Positions 17,605 through 26,014 of a DNA stretch of 29,367 bases are shown here, one piece after another. This DNA comes from Porticoccaceae bacterium (GTDB lineage Bacteria > Pseudomonadota > Gammaproteobacteria > Pseudomonadales > Porticoccaceae): the NCBI GenBank assembly GCA_003491845.1, contig DNBN01000133.1, forward strand, positions 1 to 29,367. Reading direction: 5' to 3'. The position numbers and the translations under genes are program-made. Under the pieces are notes generated by a model. That model was not told the DNA's origin and made no database searches. It worked only from the letters and a program-made list of their open reading frames with translations. The stretch's first letter is position 1; the number at the start of each line of letters is the position of its first letter.

Positions 17605-18081
17605 ATGAAAAATATTACCTCACCAGAGCTTGACAGTTATGACCAAAGTATCCTTAAAGCCTTACAAAAAGATGGGAAAATTGGCAATCAAGACCTCGCA
17701 ACCAAGACCAACTTATCCAGCTCGCCGTGCTGGCGTCGAGTAAAAAAATTGGAAGAAACGGGTGTTATTAATAGTTATGTGGCCTTGTTAAACCCAAAAT
17801 CATTGGGTTTAACTGCTATGGCTTATGTCCACATCGCACTATTAGATCATACTCAACAGACCATCGAGACTCTGGATGACTTTGTCGCCACCAAAGCTCA
17901 GATTATTGAATGCTGCTCCATTACCGGCTCAAATGACTACCTTCTCAAAGTGATAGAGAAAGACACTGAAAGCCTTGAGCGTTTTATTATGCAGCAACTC
18001 TTGCGCCTTGGCATAGTGCGAGCCTCAACCACTAACCTTATTTTGCGCCAACAAAAATATACCACTGCTCTGCCAATTTAG
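17605..18081 (+). CDS. Lrp/AsnC family transcriptional regulator
   Basis: An Lrp/AsnC-type regulator of 158 residues, the normal length. An N-terminal winged helix-turn-helix (about 9-60: LDSYDQSILKALQKDG, then the recognition helix SSSPCWRRVKKLE) is followed by the ligand-sensing RAM domain (about 70-150). The frame is open to 17545, but AAGGA (17595-17599) precedes ATG 17605, and the longer version would swallow the palindromic region. It is divergent from phhA-phhB. By the usual arrangement of this family it is likely to respond to an amino acid, perhaps phenylalanine or tyrosine, and control phhAB. The target is inferred from position only. Confidence 0.93.
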   Translation: MKNITSPELDSYDQSILKALQKDGKIGNQDLATKTNLSSSPCWRRVKKLEETGVINSYVALLNPKSLGLTAMAYVHIALLDHTQQTIETLDDFVATKAQIIECCSITGSNDYLLKVIEKDTESLERFIMQQLLRLGIVRASTTNLILRQQKYTTALPI

Positions 18082-18152
18082 CTGAACATTAAGACGCCGC
18101 AGTTTTTATGGACTCTTGATTTACAAGGATTATTTGCACATCTTTTGTACAT

Positions 18153-19451
18153 CTATAGAAGAGCGAACTTAGCCAAAAATATTACTGCTAAAAACCAAGC
18201 TCCCAAAGTAATATCAGTGCGTTTTCCAGTAAAAAATTTTACTGCCACAAAAGTAATAAATCCCATAGCAATACCGTTAGCAATTGAAAAGGATAATGGA
18301 ATCATAACAATAGTCACTAGTGCGGGCATAACTTCAGTCATGTCAGACCATTCCAAAGCCTGCATACTGCTCAACATTAGAATGGCTACATAAATTAAGG
18401 CCCCCGCGGTAGCATAGGCTGGCACAACAGCCGCGAGAGGCGAGAAGAATATTGACAATAAAAACAAACTTCCCACAACCACGGCCGTCAGTCCCGTGCG
18501 CCCTCCAGCTTCAATGCCAGCTGCACTCTCAACATAGCTTGTTACAGGAGGGCAACCTAAAAATGCGCCCATTACACTTGAGCTGCTATCAGCCTTAAGA
18601 GCTCGATCTAAATCCTTAGGGTGACCCTGGTCATTGGTTAAACCCGCTTGATTAGCAACACCAAGTAAAGTACCAGCTGTATCAAATAAATTAACAAACA
18701 AAAAGGCAATAATGACGCTTATCATGGCAACATCAAATGCACCAACAATATCCAACTGCATTAACGTGGGTCCCAAACTAGGTGGCGCTGCCACCAAACC
18801 ATTAAAACTGACTAAATTCATCGCAGCTGCAATGCCAGTCACACTAAAAATTCCAATAATAATAGCCCCTGGGATACGCCGAATAGAGAGAATTGCAATA
18901 AGCAAAAAACCTAAGGCCGCAAGCAAAGTTTGAGGCTGTGTAAAGTCCCCTAAAGACAAATAAGTAGCGCTATTTGCAACAATAATACCGCCACTTTTTA
19001 GACCGATAAACCCGATAAATAAACCAACACCAGCACCCATCGAAATTCGCAAGTTAAGCGAAATACTCTGCAGCATCCAGCCACGCAAACGGGTGACACT
19101 CATGATGACAAAAATAATACCTGCCAGAAAAACCGCCCCTAGCGCTATTTGCCAGCTATAGCCCATCTCGCCGACAACGGTATATGTGAAAAACGCATTT
19201 AACCCCATACCTGGTGCCATACCAACTGGCCAATTAGCGTATAAACCCATTACAAAACACGCAAGCGCAGCGGCTAGACAGGTGCCGACGAAACTAGCAC
19301 CCTGATCCATACCGCTGGCAGCCATCATTTGGGGATTGATAAAAATAATGTAGACCATGGTTATAAAAGTAGTACAACCGGCCAACACTTCGGTACTCAC
19401 ATTGGTGTCATTTGCCTGTAGCTGAAAAAATTTTTCAAAATATTTGTTCAT
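18153..19451 (-). CDS. NCS2 family purine permease (AzgA/GhxP-like)
   Basis: A proton-driven nucleobase carrier in the inner membrane. The 432 residues are almost wholly hydrophobic, with about 12-14 helices. The N-terminus STEVLAGCTTFITMVYIIFINP and the GMGLNAFFTYTVV and LFDTAGTLLGVANQAGL segments match the AzgA-like branch, which takes up adenine, guanine, hypoxanthine or xanthine. The ATG at 19451 is preferred to ATG 19475, which would fall right beside the putative -10 box at 19478-19483. It is divergent from a TonB-dependent receptor and near a purine-type phosphoribosyltransferase, supporting a purine role. It converges on the Lrp regulator gene with 71 bases between them and no clear terminator. 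Confidence 0.92.
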   Translation of the reverse strand: MNKYFEKFFQLQANDTNVSTEVLAGCTTFITMVYIIFINPQMMAASGMDQGASFVGTCLAAALACFVMGLYANWPVGMAPGMGLNAFFTYTVVGEMGYSWQIALGAVFLAGIIFVIMSVTRLRGWMLQSISLNLRISMGAGVGLFIGFIGLKSGGIIVANSATYLSLGDFTQPQTLLAALGFLLIAILSIRRIPGAIIIGIFSVTGIAAAMNLVSFNGLVAAPPSLGPTLMQLDIVGAFDVAMISVIIAFLFVNLFDTAGTLLGVANQAGLTNDQGHPKDLDRALKADSSSSVMGAFLGCPPVTSYVESAAGIEAGGRTGLTAVVVGSLFLLSIFFSPLAAVVPAYATAGALIYVAILMLSSMQALEWSDMTEVMPALVTIVMIPLSFSIANGIAMGFITFVAVKFFTGKRTDITLGAWFLAVIFLAKFALL

Positions 19452-19477
19452 ATTTAATGGCTCACATAGCGTCATAA

Positions 19478-19483
19478 ATTATA
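19478..19483 (-). promoter_or_regulatory. Candidate -10 box of the purine permease
   Basis: A perfect TATAAT on the minus strand 27-32 bases upstream of the permease ATG at 19451. No convincing -35 sequence lies at the usual distance, so the site may depend on an activator or be fortuitous. No purine riboswitch signature is seen in this leader. Confidence 0.35.
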
Positions 19484-19695
19484 CATTTTAGCGGCGAGAT
19501 CTGTGGCACAAATAATACGCTAGGCCGTAGCGAGATAGCCAGTACTCTAAAAATAAATACCATTAATAAGTAATGAAACATTGGCAGGGAAATTGCGTTG
19601 CATTAACCAACTAGTTTGTAAATGCCATAATCGCTACAATATGGCCAAACAACTGCACCACAAAAGGTCATTCTGTGAAACAACGATGCAATTTC

Positions 19696-19710
19696 GCACC
19701 GTATTGGTGC
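19696..19710 (+). other. Small hairpin upstream of the TonB-dependent receptor
   Basis: GCACC-GTATT-GGTGC forms a five-pair stem 38 bases before the receptor ATG. It could be an operator dyad or a leader hairpin. It is too short to classify. Confidence 0.3.
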
Positions 19711-19747
19711 TTAAAATAATCAATATAATTCAACTTAAGGGTCTCTC

Positions 19748-22033
19748 ATGAATAATCCTAACCTGTCGCTGTGTTCTCTCAGCGCAATGCTTGCTCTATC
19801 GCTCTCTCACAGTGCCATTGCTCAGGACACCAAACTGGTTTTCGAAGAGGTATTGGTAACAGCTGAAAAACGCAGTGAAAGCCTGCAAGACCTTTCACAA
19901 GCGATTACCGCATTAAGTGGCGAAGATTTAGATAACAGGCAAGTGACATCGTTTGTTGATCTCAGCGCTATAGCACCTGGTGTCAACATTGCTAAGAACG
20001 AAGGGTTTAAAACTGTAATTACTATCCGCGGTGTTGGTAATGAAGCTAATCAAAACGCGATTGCTAACCCATCTGTGTCTTACCATCTGGATGGCATCTA
20101 TGTGGCCTCACCCTTCGCACTGCAAACAGACTTCTTAGATCTAGAGCGAATTGAAGTGTTGCGAGGCCCCCAGGGAACGCTGTTTGGTCAAAACTCTACA
20201 GGCGGCGCCATTAACATCATCACCAAAGCCCCTACCACAGACGGAACCTACGGTTCTGCAGACTTAACCTTGGGTGACTACAATCTAGTTAAGGCTAGAG
20301 GAGCCTTTAACATACCTCTAAGTGATAACGTTTCAATGAGGGCATCAGTAATTTCGAATAAGCGTGATGGTTTCACTGACAACCTAACACTGGGTCAAGA
20401 TCTAGATGATGCCAACAGCCTGTCTGCTCGGGTTAGAGTTTTATATGAGCCCACAGATGATTTTAGGGCTAACTTCACCGCCCAATATTTCGATGAAGAT
20501 CGTAATGGTGCTGCTCAAAAAGGGTTACTTGACCCCACGCCAGGTGTCAGAAAATTACGTCAGAACTCTGTTGCTGAATACGAATTAGAATCAGAATTAT
20601 ACAGTGCGGTTTTAGAATGGGATTTTGATGAGTTCAGCATTAAATCACTGACGAGCTACCAGAACGATGACATCCTAATTCGTCGAGATAATGACCGAAA
20701 TGATTTAGCCTTTTTACCTCCATTTGCACAACTGCCAAGTGCTTATGACCCTGAGACTAACAGGCAAACTACAACAACTCATGAGATAAATATAGTCTCA
20801 TCAGAATCTCTATTTGGAAAATTGGACTGGGTAGCAGGATTCTTTTATCTTGATACTGAAGTAGAAATCAGCATTCTTGAACGTCTTGATTTCGGATTCG
20901 ATGGTACCTTTGACCCCTTCACTCTGGAGACCATTTTTGCCTATGGCGGTGATGTAGGATTTATTTCTGACTCAAAACCTGAACGCGACTCAACTTCGCT
21001 TTATGGTCAAGGTACATGGAGCTTTAACGATAGATGGCGCGCTGTGTTTGGCCTCCGATACACTGAGGATGAGGTTTACAGTGAGGTGACCAACTACTAC
21101 GGACGCGAGGGTACTGACATACTAGAGATAGAGAGCGATAAGGTGACCGGTCGCCTAGTAATTGAGCATGACATTAATAACAGCACCATGGTATTTGGTT
21201 CCTTTACCAAAGGGTTTAAGCCCGGCGGCTCTAACCTTACATACGGTACTGAAGCTGAGGTAGCGCCGATAGTTGTATTGCCAATATTCAAGGAAGAGAT
21301 TGTCGATGCATACGAAATTGGCCTGAAGACTGATTTGGCAGATGGACGGGTACGTTTAAATGCTGCTGCGTTTTATTATGACTATAAAAATCTGCAGTAC
21401 CAAGCGACGGACCCAGAAGTATTTAACGGTGGTGTAGGCAACATACCAGCTTCAGAAATTTTTGGTGCAGAAGTTGAATTTTCAGCATTTTTATCCGATT
21501 CGGTGATCTTCGATGCTCGCATAGCATGGTTAGATACGGAAATTACTAAAGACCACCTTGCTTTGGATAATGTTCAATCTGAAGCCGCAGGCAATGCCCT
21601 TTTAGGGCAAGGGTTTGACTTATTCAGCGATGAAATTCAGGTTGCTAGAGCAGCTCAAATACAAAACGTAAATGGCAACGAATTGGCAAAAACACCCAGC
21701 TTTACCGGAAACATAGCGCTGAATTGGAACAGAGATCTTCAATCATGGGGTGAAATGCGCAGCACGCTTCAGTACACCTACCGAGGCGAATTCAAACACC
21801 GTATATTCAACAACGCTGAGACTGACATAGTACCAAGCTACAGCGTTTTTGATTTGGTTGTTGGCTTCTATCCAGGGTCTGGTGAAAGCTGGCATGTCGA
21901 CCTTGTTGCTAAAAACCTTACCGATGAAAACGGCATCAACGCCCGCTTTACTGATGTCTTCGGTGTTGGCGCAACCGGCGATGAGTTAATTGGACCACGT
22001 CAGTTGATGGTGCGCTTTGGCATGGATTTCTAA
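19748..22033 (+). CDS. TonB-dependent outer membrane receptor
   Basis: An outer-membrane beta-barrel that imports a scarce substrate using TonB energy. A signal peptide ends at about Ala25 (SAIA). The TonB box EEVLVTA is at 33-39, followed by the plug domain (about 45-165, with RIEVLRGPQGTLFGQNSTGGAINI) and a 22-strand-type barrel ending in the terminal aromatic residue (RFGMDF) used for barrel assembly. The 761-residue length is typical. TTAAGGG precedes the ATG. No partner siderophore gene is nearby. Its neighbours are a divergent purine permease and a downstream purine-type phosphoribosyltransferase, so nucleobase or nucleoside uptake is a reasonable but unproven guess; it belongs to a large group with unknown substrates. 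Confidence 0.95.
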   Translation: MNNPNLSLCSLSAMLALSLSHSAIAQDTKLVFEEVLVTAEKRSESLQDLSQAITALSGEDLDNRQVTSFVDLSAIAPGVNIAKNEGFKTVITIRGVGNEANQNAIANPSVSYHLDGIYVASPFALQTDFLDLERIEVLRGPQGTLFGQNSTGGAINIITKAPTTDGTYGSADLTLGDYNLVKARGAFNIPLSDNVSMRASVISNKRDGFTDNLTLGQDLDDANSLSARVRVLYEPTDDFRANFTAQYFDEDRNGAAQKGLLDPTPGVRKLRQNSVAEYELESELYSAVLEWDFDEFSIKSLTSYQNDDILIRRDNDRNDLAFLPPFAQLPSAYDPETNRQTTTTHEINIVSSESLFGKLDWVAGFFYLDTEVEISILERLDFGFDGTFDPFTLETIFAYGGDVGFISDSKPERDSTSLYGQGTWSFNDRWRAVFGLRYTEDEVYSEVTNYYGREGTDILEIESDKVTGRLVIEHDINNSTMVFGSFTKGFKPGGSNLTYGTEAEVAPIVVLPIFKEEIVDAYEIGLKTDLADGRVRLNAAAFYYDYKNLQYQATDPEVFNGGVGNIPASEIFGAEVEFSAFLSDSVIFDARIAWLDTEITKDHLALDNVQSEAAGNALLGQGFDLFSDEIQVARAAQIQNVNGNELAKTPSFTGNIALNWNRDLQSWGEMRSTLQYTYRGEFKHRIFNNAETDIVPSYSVFDLVVGFYPGSGESWHVDLVAKNLTDENGINARFTDVFGVGATGDELIGPRQLMVRFGMDF

Positions 22034-22049
22034 CGAGTACGACTGATAA

Positions 22050-22073
22050 ACCCGAGCAGAGTTCTGTTCGGGT
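22050..22073 (+). terminator. Hairpin after the TonB-dependent receptor
   Basis: ACCCGAGCAGA / TCTGTTCGGGT pair over 11 positions, with one G-U and a minimal loop, 17 bases after the stop codon. The stem is strong but there is no T run, so it may be a 3' stabilising structure or a Rho-assisted terminator instead of a classic intrinsic one. Confidence 0.5.
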
Positions 22074-22178
22074 CTACCCCTCCAAAGACACCTATACTTA
22101 TGATTAGTGTTTTAGTTTGTTCTGCCATTAGCTCCTGCCTATGTACAAAAAGGCATTAGCAGTAGCTTAAGCAATAAT

Positions 22179-22204
22179 ATTGGCGTGCTGTCAGGCACGC
22201 CAAT
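22179..22204. other. Perfect 10-bp hairpin in the receptor-phosphoribosyltransferase gap
   Basis: ATTGGCGTGC / GCACGCCAAT with a six-base loop (TGTCAG) is a stable stem on either strand. A second small stem (CGGC / GCCG, 22207-22210 and 22217-22220) follows directly. There is no T run. It could belong to a leader RNA of the next gene, a small RNA, or a dispersed REP-like repeat; one copy cannot tell. Confidence 0.45.
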
Positions 22205-22312
22205 CGCGGCATCACCGCCGAAGGGTAACGGCAAGTATCACACAACTCCTTAAAAAACCAAGATATGCTACTATGCAGAGCGCATAAGTAATCTGATCTG
22301 GAAACAAAATCA

Positions 22313-22876
22313 ATGGAAAAACGCTATATTCAAGCCCAACAATTACTGCAAGACTCTTATCAATTGGCATGGGCCATTTTTGAAAGCGGCTATAGGCCTA
22401 ACTATATTGTCGGTGTATGGCGCGGCGGGGCGCCTATTGGTATTGCAGTTCAGGAATTTTTAGATGTATTGGGTGTCGAGTCAGATCATATTGCGATTCG
22501 CACATCATCCTACACCGGTATTGGCGAGCGTAGTAAACACGTCAAGGTTCATGGTCTTAGCTATATTATCCGACAGCTAGAATCGGAAGACTCGCTACTC
22601 ATTGTTGATGATGTCCATGATACTGGCTTGTCAATTCAGCAAGCCATAGATGATTTAAAAAAGGCTTGTAAAAAAAATACACCCAATATTCGTATTGCAA
22701 CGCCCTATTACAAACCAAAAAATAATAAACGAGGCAGTCCCCCGGACTATTTTCTACACAAGACTGACGAATGGTTAGTATTCCCACATGAATTGCATGG
22801 ACTGACAGCTGAAGAAATCCGCCAACACAAACCAGAGCTTGCGGGCTTAATAGATAAAATGGCACCGTTAATTTAA
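22313..22876 (+). CDS. Purine-type phosphoribosyltransferase
   Basis: A type I phosphoribosyltransferase that would join a purine base to PRPP to form a nucleotide. The PRPP loop LLIVDDVHDTGLS is at 95-107, and VWRGGAPIGIAV near 35-46 is the pyrophosphate loop. The FPHE segment near 157-160 resembles the base-binding end of the COG2236 hypoxanthine/xanthine-type enzymes. At 187 residues the length fits. The ribosome binding site is weak (TGGA 13 bases upstream). It follows the TonB-dependent receptor by 279 bases containing strong hairpins. With the NCS2 permease it suggests capture and salvage of purine bases. Xanthine, hypoxanthine or guanine cannot be separated by eye. Confidence 0.88.
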   Translation: MEKRYIQAQQLLQDSYQLAWAIFESGYRPNYIVGVWRGGAPIGIAVQEFLDVLGVESDHIAIRTSSYTGIGERSKHVKVHGLSYIIRQLESEDSLLIVDDVHDTGLSIQQAIDDLKKACKKNTPNIRIATPYYKPKNNKRGSPPDYFLHKTDEWLVFPHELHGLTAEEIRQHKPELAGLIDKMAPLI

Positions 22877-22883
22877 CCCTTAA

Positions 22884-22914
22884 AGCCGAACAAAGGGTAG
22901 TCTTGAGTTCGGCT
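22884..22914 (+). terminator. Hairpin after the phosphoribosyltransferase
   Basis: AGCCGAAC / GTTCGGCT pair over eight positions with a 15-base loop, starting eight bases after the stop. No T run follows, so it is a weak terminator candidate. Confidence 0.4.
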
Positions 22915-22988
22915 CTAAGCTGAAACTTTTCGCTGAACACCTCCATGTGCTATCCTGATCTTTCGATAATAAAAATAAGTGGTTAACC

Positions 22989-24575
22989 ATGAGTGATGCT
23001 GATCATCATGAAATTTCTGAGCCTGCCGTAGACTGGGCAGTCTTTGTGCCTGCTGTCATCATCGTTCTTGTTTGTGCAATCCCTTTGATGATTTTTCCCA
23101 ACAGCACAGCTGAAGCGCTTGGGGAAGGTCGTAAAATCATTATGAGCAATTTTTTATGGCTTTATCTGCTAGTTGCTCTAGCTGCTTTTGGTTTCTGTAT
23201 GTGGCTAGCCTTCGGTCGTTTCGCTCATGTTAAATTAGGCGCTGCAGATGAACCGCCAGAGTACTCTGATGCTCATTGGGTAGCTATGATGTTCACCGCA
23301 GCTATTGGTGCTGCTGTACTAGCATGGGGCTTTGCTGAACCTATTTACTACTTACAAACTCCACCTTTGGGTATTGAAGTTGGTTCATCAACAGCGTTTG
23401 AATGGGCCCATATGTATCCTTTGCTGCATTGGGGTCTGGTACCCTGGAGTATTTATGCTGTACCCGCTGTACCTATCGCCTACATGTTATATGTTAAACG
23501 ATACCCAGTATTACGTATCAGTAGCGCCTGTGATGGCGCCCTTCCAATTAAAGGGCGCAATCAAATAAAAACTACCATCGATATACTCATTGTGCTGGGT
23601 ATTGTCGGCGGTGTAACTACATCTCTTGGTTTAGTTGTTCCTCTGTTGTCAGCGATGCTTTCGACGCTGTTTGGTATTGAAGACAGTATGATGGTTAAGA
23701 TGTCTGTTCTCTGTATGTGGACTTTACTCTTTGGTGCCAGTGTTTATCGCGGTTTAAAATCAGGCATTAAAGTCTTGGCTGATATCAATATGGCCCTTGT
23801 TATTTTGGCGGTTGTATTTATTTTGGTTGCTGGTCCTGGGGTCTTTATTCTCGATTTGACAGTGAATAGTGTAGGGCTAATGTTTAACAATTTCATCCGG
23901 GCTGCGACTTGGACAGACCCCATTAATAATGGCAGTTTTCCCGAAGATTGGACTGGATTCTATTGGGCTTGGTGGCTTGCCTATACAGGAATGATAGCAC
24001 TATTTTTTGGCCGAATTTCTCGCGGTAGAACCATTCGTCAGCTCGTTTTAGGCGTAATTTGCTGGGGCTGCCTAGGGACTTGGGTTGTGCTAGCCGTAAT
24101 GGGTGGGTATTCCCTATACTTAGAATCCAACGGAATATTAGATGTTTCTGGAATCCTAAGTACTCAAGGAATGTCCTATGTAAACGCATTAGTTGTTGAA
24201 TCTCTGCCCCTAGGGAAACTAACGCTGGTGGTATTCACAATACTATCGGTTATCTTTTCTGCCACCACTATTGATTCCTCTGCCTATGTTATTTCTAGCA
24301 TTTGTGCAAAGAACCTTGCATCCAATGCAGAGCCAAAACGCTGGAGTCGCGTAGCTTGGGCAGTTTTGCTGGCACTCATTACCGCCGGAATACTTCAGTC
24401 CGGCGCTTTAGATACTGTATTATCCATAACGGTTCTTAGCTCAGTACCCCTGATTCCAATCATGATTTTACTCTGCGTATCATTAGTTCGCTGGCTAAAC
24501 AAAGACTTTGGGCATCTGGTTAAACCAAAAGAACTGACCATATCACCAGAGACATTGCGGTCGAATAACAGATAA
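22989..24575 (+). CDS. BCCT family transporter
   Basis: A secondary carrier for a quaternary-amine or similar zwitterion (betaine, choline, carnitine, DMSP) with about 12 membrane helices and 528 residues. The BCCT signature GRISRGRTIR is at 341-350. The helix-4 aromatic residues Trp149, Trp154 and Tyr157 have the same spacing as in BetP. In helix 8, Trp328-Trp329 are kept, but the third position is Tyr332, as in the carnitine antiporter CaiT. The glycine stretch of helix 3 reads AIGAAV (105-110) where BetP has GMGIGL. There is no long regulatory C-terminal tail, so osmotic sensing like BetP's is unlikely. A weak AAGTGG precedes the ATG. Substrate is open. Confidence 0.93.
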   Translation: MSDADHHEISEPAVDWAVFVPAVIIVLVCAIPLMIFPNSTAEALGEGRKIIMSNFLWLYLLVALAAFGFCMWLAFGRFAHVKLGAADEPPEYSDAHWVAMMFTAAIGAAVLAWGFAEPIYYLQTPPLGIEVGSSTAFEWAHMYPLLHWGLVPWSIYAVPAVPIAYMLYVKRYPVLRISSACDGALPIKGRNQIKTTIDILIVLGIVGGVTTSLGLVVPLLSAMLSTLFGIEDSMMVKMSVLCMWTLLFGASVYRGLKSGIKVLADINMALVILAVVFILVAGPGVFILDLTVNSVGLMFNNFIRAATWTDPINNGSFPEDWTGFYWAWWLAYTGMIALFFGRISRGRTIRQLVLGVICWGCLGTWVVLAVMGGYSLYLESNGILDVSGILSTQGMSYVNALVVESLPLGKLTLVVFTILSVIFSATTIDSSAYVISSICAKNLASNAEPKRWSRVAWAVLLALITAGILQSGALDTVLSITVLSSVPLIPIMILLCVSLVRWLNKDFGHLVKPKELTISPETLRSNNR

Positions 24576-24670
24576 CCTTGGCTATTGAGAATATCTATAT
24601 AGAGGGCACCCTATTTATCGCTAAAGCTGCTGTTTACAGCATAATAGACCTGAGCAGTAGCCTTCATGAA

Positions 24671-24705
24671 TTGACATAGATTATGCCATATAAATCATAT
24701 ATACT
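24671..24705 (+). promoter_or_regulatory. Candidate promoter of the DJ-1/sulfatase operon
   Basis: A perfect TTGACA (24671-24676) is followed by very AT-rich sequence with possible -10 boxes (TCATAT at 24695, TATACT at 24700). None matches both sequence and 17-base spacing well. It lies 33-67 bases upstream of the first gene. Confidence 0.4.
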
Positions 24706-24737
24706 CATTTTTCAAAAACTAAAAGGGGTGTTATCTG

Positions 24738-25589
24738 ATGAAATTGACCTTAACCAAAATCCTTGGCGTCTTGCTAATTGTCTCAGTTATGTTTGTTTTA
24801 GCACTGCCCGCAATTCTGCATAAAGCCGGCCTGCATCCGGAGTACACTGGGCAAAGCTTTATTTTATCGAACGATAAAAAAGCCTTAATCATTGGCACAA
24901 ACCACAAAATTTTGAGCGCGCCAGGCGAAAAAACTGGCGACCCTACAGGCGCAGCTATATCTGAAATATCTCACCCTTATTACACTTTTTTGGACGCTGG
25001 CATGCAAGTTGATGTTGCCAGTATTTTAGGAGGTGAAATTCCTGTGGACCCACAGACCTTGTCTAGAATGATGATCACAAATCATGACAAACGCTATTTA
25101 GATGATGCTGCATTACAAGCAAAAATGCGCAGCTCAATCCCTATAAAAGACATCGACTTTACACAATATGACACCATTTTCTTAGCTGGCGGTTGGGGAG
25201 CGGCCTATGACTTGGGTTACTCAGTTGAGCTCGGTGCAAAAATTTCTGAGGCTTACTATGGTCAAACTACCATTATTGGTGGTGTCTGTCATGGCGTTCT
25301 GGGGTTAATAAAGGCGTTGGATGACAGTGGCAATCCGTTGATAGCAGGACGCAAAATGACCGGAGTGACTGATAAGCAAATCAAAGAACTAGGCATTACG
25401 CAAACTCCTATGCATCCTGAAACTGAGCTGAGAAAAGCCGGCGCTATTTTTGAATCGGCCACAGCATTTCAGGATTTCTTGGCAACTCATGTAACAGTGG
25501 ATCTTGAGCAGCGCTTTGTCACCGGTCAAAATCAAAACTCAGGGTTAGAAGCCGCGCATCAAATAGTCGCACTATTAGCTCAACAATAA
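24738..25589 (+). CDS. Membrane-anchored or exported DJ-1/PfpI (Hsp31-like) protein
   Basis: A member of the DJ-1/PfpI superfamily, most like the Hsp31 branch. The nucleophile is Cys184, followed by His185, in GGVCHG. Glu76 (SEISHPYYTF) matches the acidic residue near the nucleophile, and LGGEIPVDPQTL and AGGWGAAYDLG follow the family pattern. Relatives act as glyoxalase III, deglycase-like enzymes or chaperones. Unlike most, this one starts with a hydrophobic helix (about 7-27) that reads as an uncleaved signal anchor or signal peptide, so the domain should be periplasmic. AAAGGGG precedes the ATG. It is the first gene of an apparent four-gene operon with a sulfatase and a nitroreductase. 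The exact activity is unknown. Confidence 0.85.
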   Translation: MKLTLTKILGVLLIVSVMFVLALPAILHKAGLHPEYTGQSFILSNDKKALIIGTNHKILSAPGEKTGDPTGAAISEISHPYYTFLDAGMQVDVASILGGEIPVDPQTLSRMMITNHDKRYLDDAALQAKMRSSIPIKDIDFTQYDTIFLAGGWGAAYDLGYSVELGAKISEAYYGQTTIIGGVCHGVLGLIKALDDSGNPLIAGRKMTGVTDKQIKELGITQTPMHPETELRKAGAIFESATAFQDFLATHVTVDLEQRFVTGQNQNSGLEAAHQIVALLAQQ

Positions 25590-25633
25590 AGACCGTTGGT
25601 GATAGTACCTCAATAGGTTTATTAAGGAGAAAT

Positions 25634-26011
25634 ATGGATAGACTATTACGTGTTCTAGTGGTCATACCTGCGGTTATTTTTATTCTCACCGCTATTCGGT
25701 ATAACCTAGATCCAGCAGGAACTGCCGCCGAGTTTGGAATGCCATTGTTAGAAGGTTTAGGCCGAAGCACACAAATCGGTAACATGAGCTCGTTCTTTTT
25801 CACTGCCGGCATTAGTGTGCTTCTGGCGGTAAGCACAGGCAATCATTTTTGGTACTACCCTGCGGCAATGTTGACAGGACTAACGGCAATATTTCGAATC
25901 ATCGCCTGGCTTGTCCATGATGCGTCCTTCGCCATTAGCCAGATAGCCCCCGAAATTATATTTACCTGTTTGTTTCTCTTCGCCGCAAAGCGGTTCTGTG
26001 ATGAAACCTGA
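25634..26011 (+). CDS. Small four-helix membrane protein of unknown function
   Basis: A 125-residue hydrophobic protein with four predicted helices (about 8-26, 53-70, 76-95 and 98-118). The layout, with RYNLDPAGTAAEFGMPL between helices 1 and 2 and a single acidic residue in helix 4, recalls DUF4345-like or DoxX-like proteins, but I do not firmly recognise the family. AAGGAG lies ideally before the ATG. It follows the DJ-1 gene by 44 bases and is separated from the sulfatase by only three, so it is surely co-transcribed with the latter. Its role may be tied to the exported DJ-1 protein or sulfatase; this is position-based only. Confidence 0.8.
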   Translation: MDRLLRVLVVIPAVIFILTAIRYNLDPAGTAAEFGMPLLEGLGRSTQIGNMSSFFFTAGISVLLAVSTGNHFWYYPAAMLTGLTAIFRIIAWLVHDASFAISQIAPEIIFTCLFLFAAKRFCDET

Positions 26012-26014
26012 GTT

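Noticed and set aside
19452..19747. Purine riboswitch ahead of the permease or receptor
   Set aside because: The conserved junction sequences and paired loops of purine aptamers were not found on either strand.
22100..22159. 19-codon frame with a lipoprotein-like start in the receptor-phosphoribosyltransferase gap
   Set aside because: No ribosome binding site, and it is too short to judge.
22599..22946. 115-residue open frame on the minus strand across the phosphoribosyltransferase
   Set aside because: It runs antisense to a gene with a clear PRPP loop and has no ribosome binding site or family resemblance.
25519..25842. 107-residue minus-strand open frame across the DJ-1 end and the four-helix gene
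   Set aside because: It overlaps two well-supported co-directional genes on the other strand.
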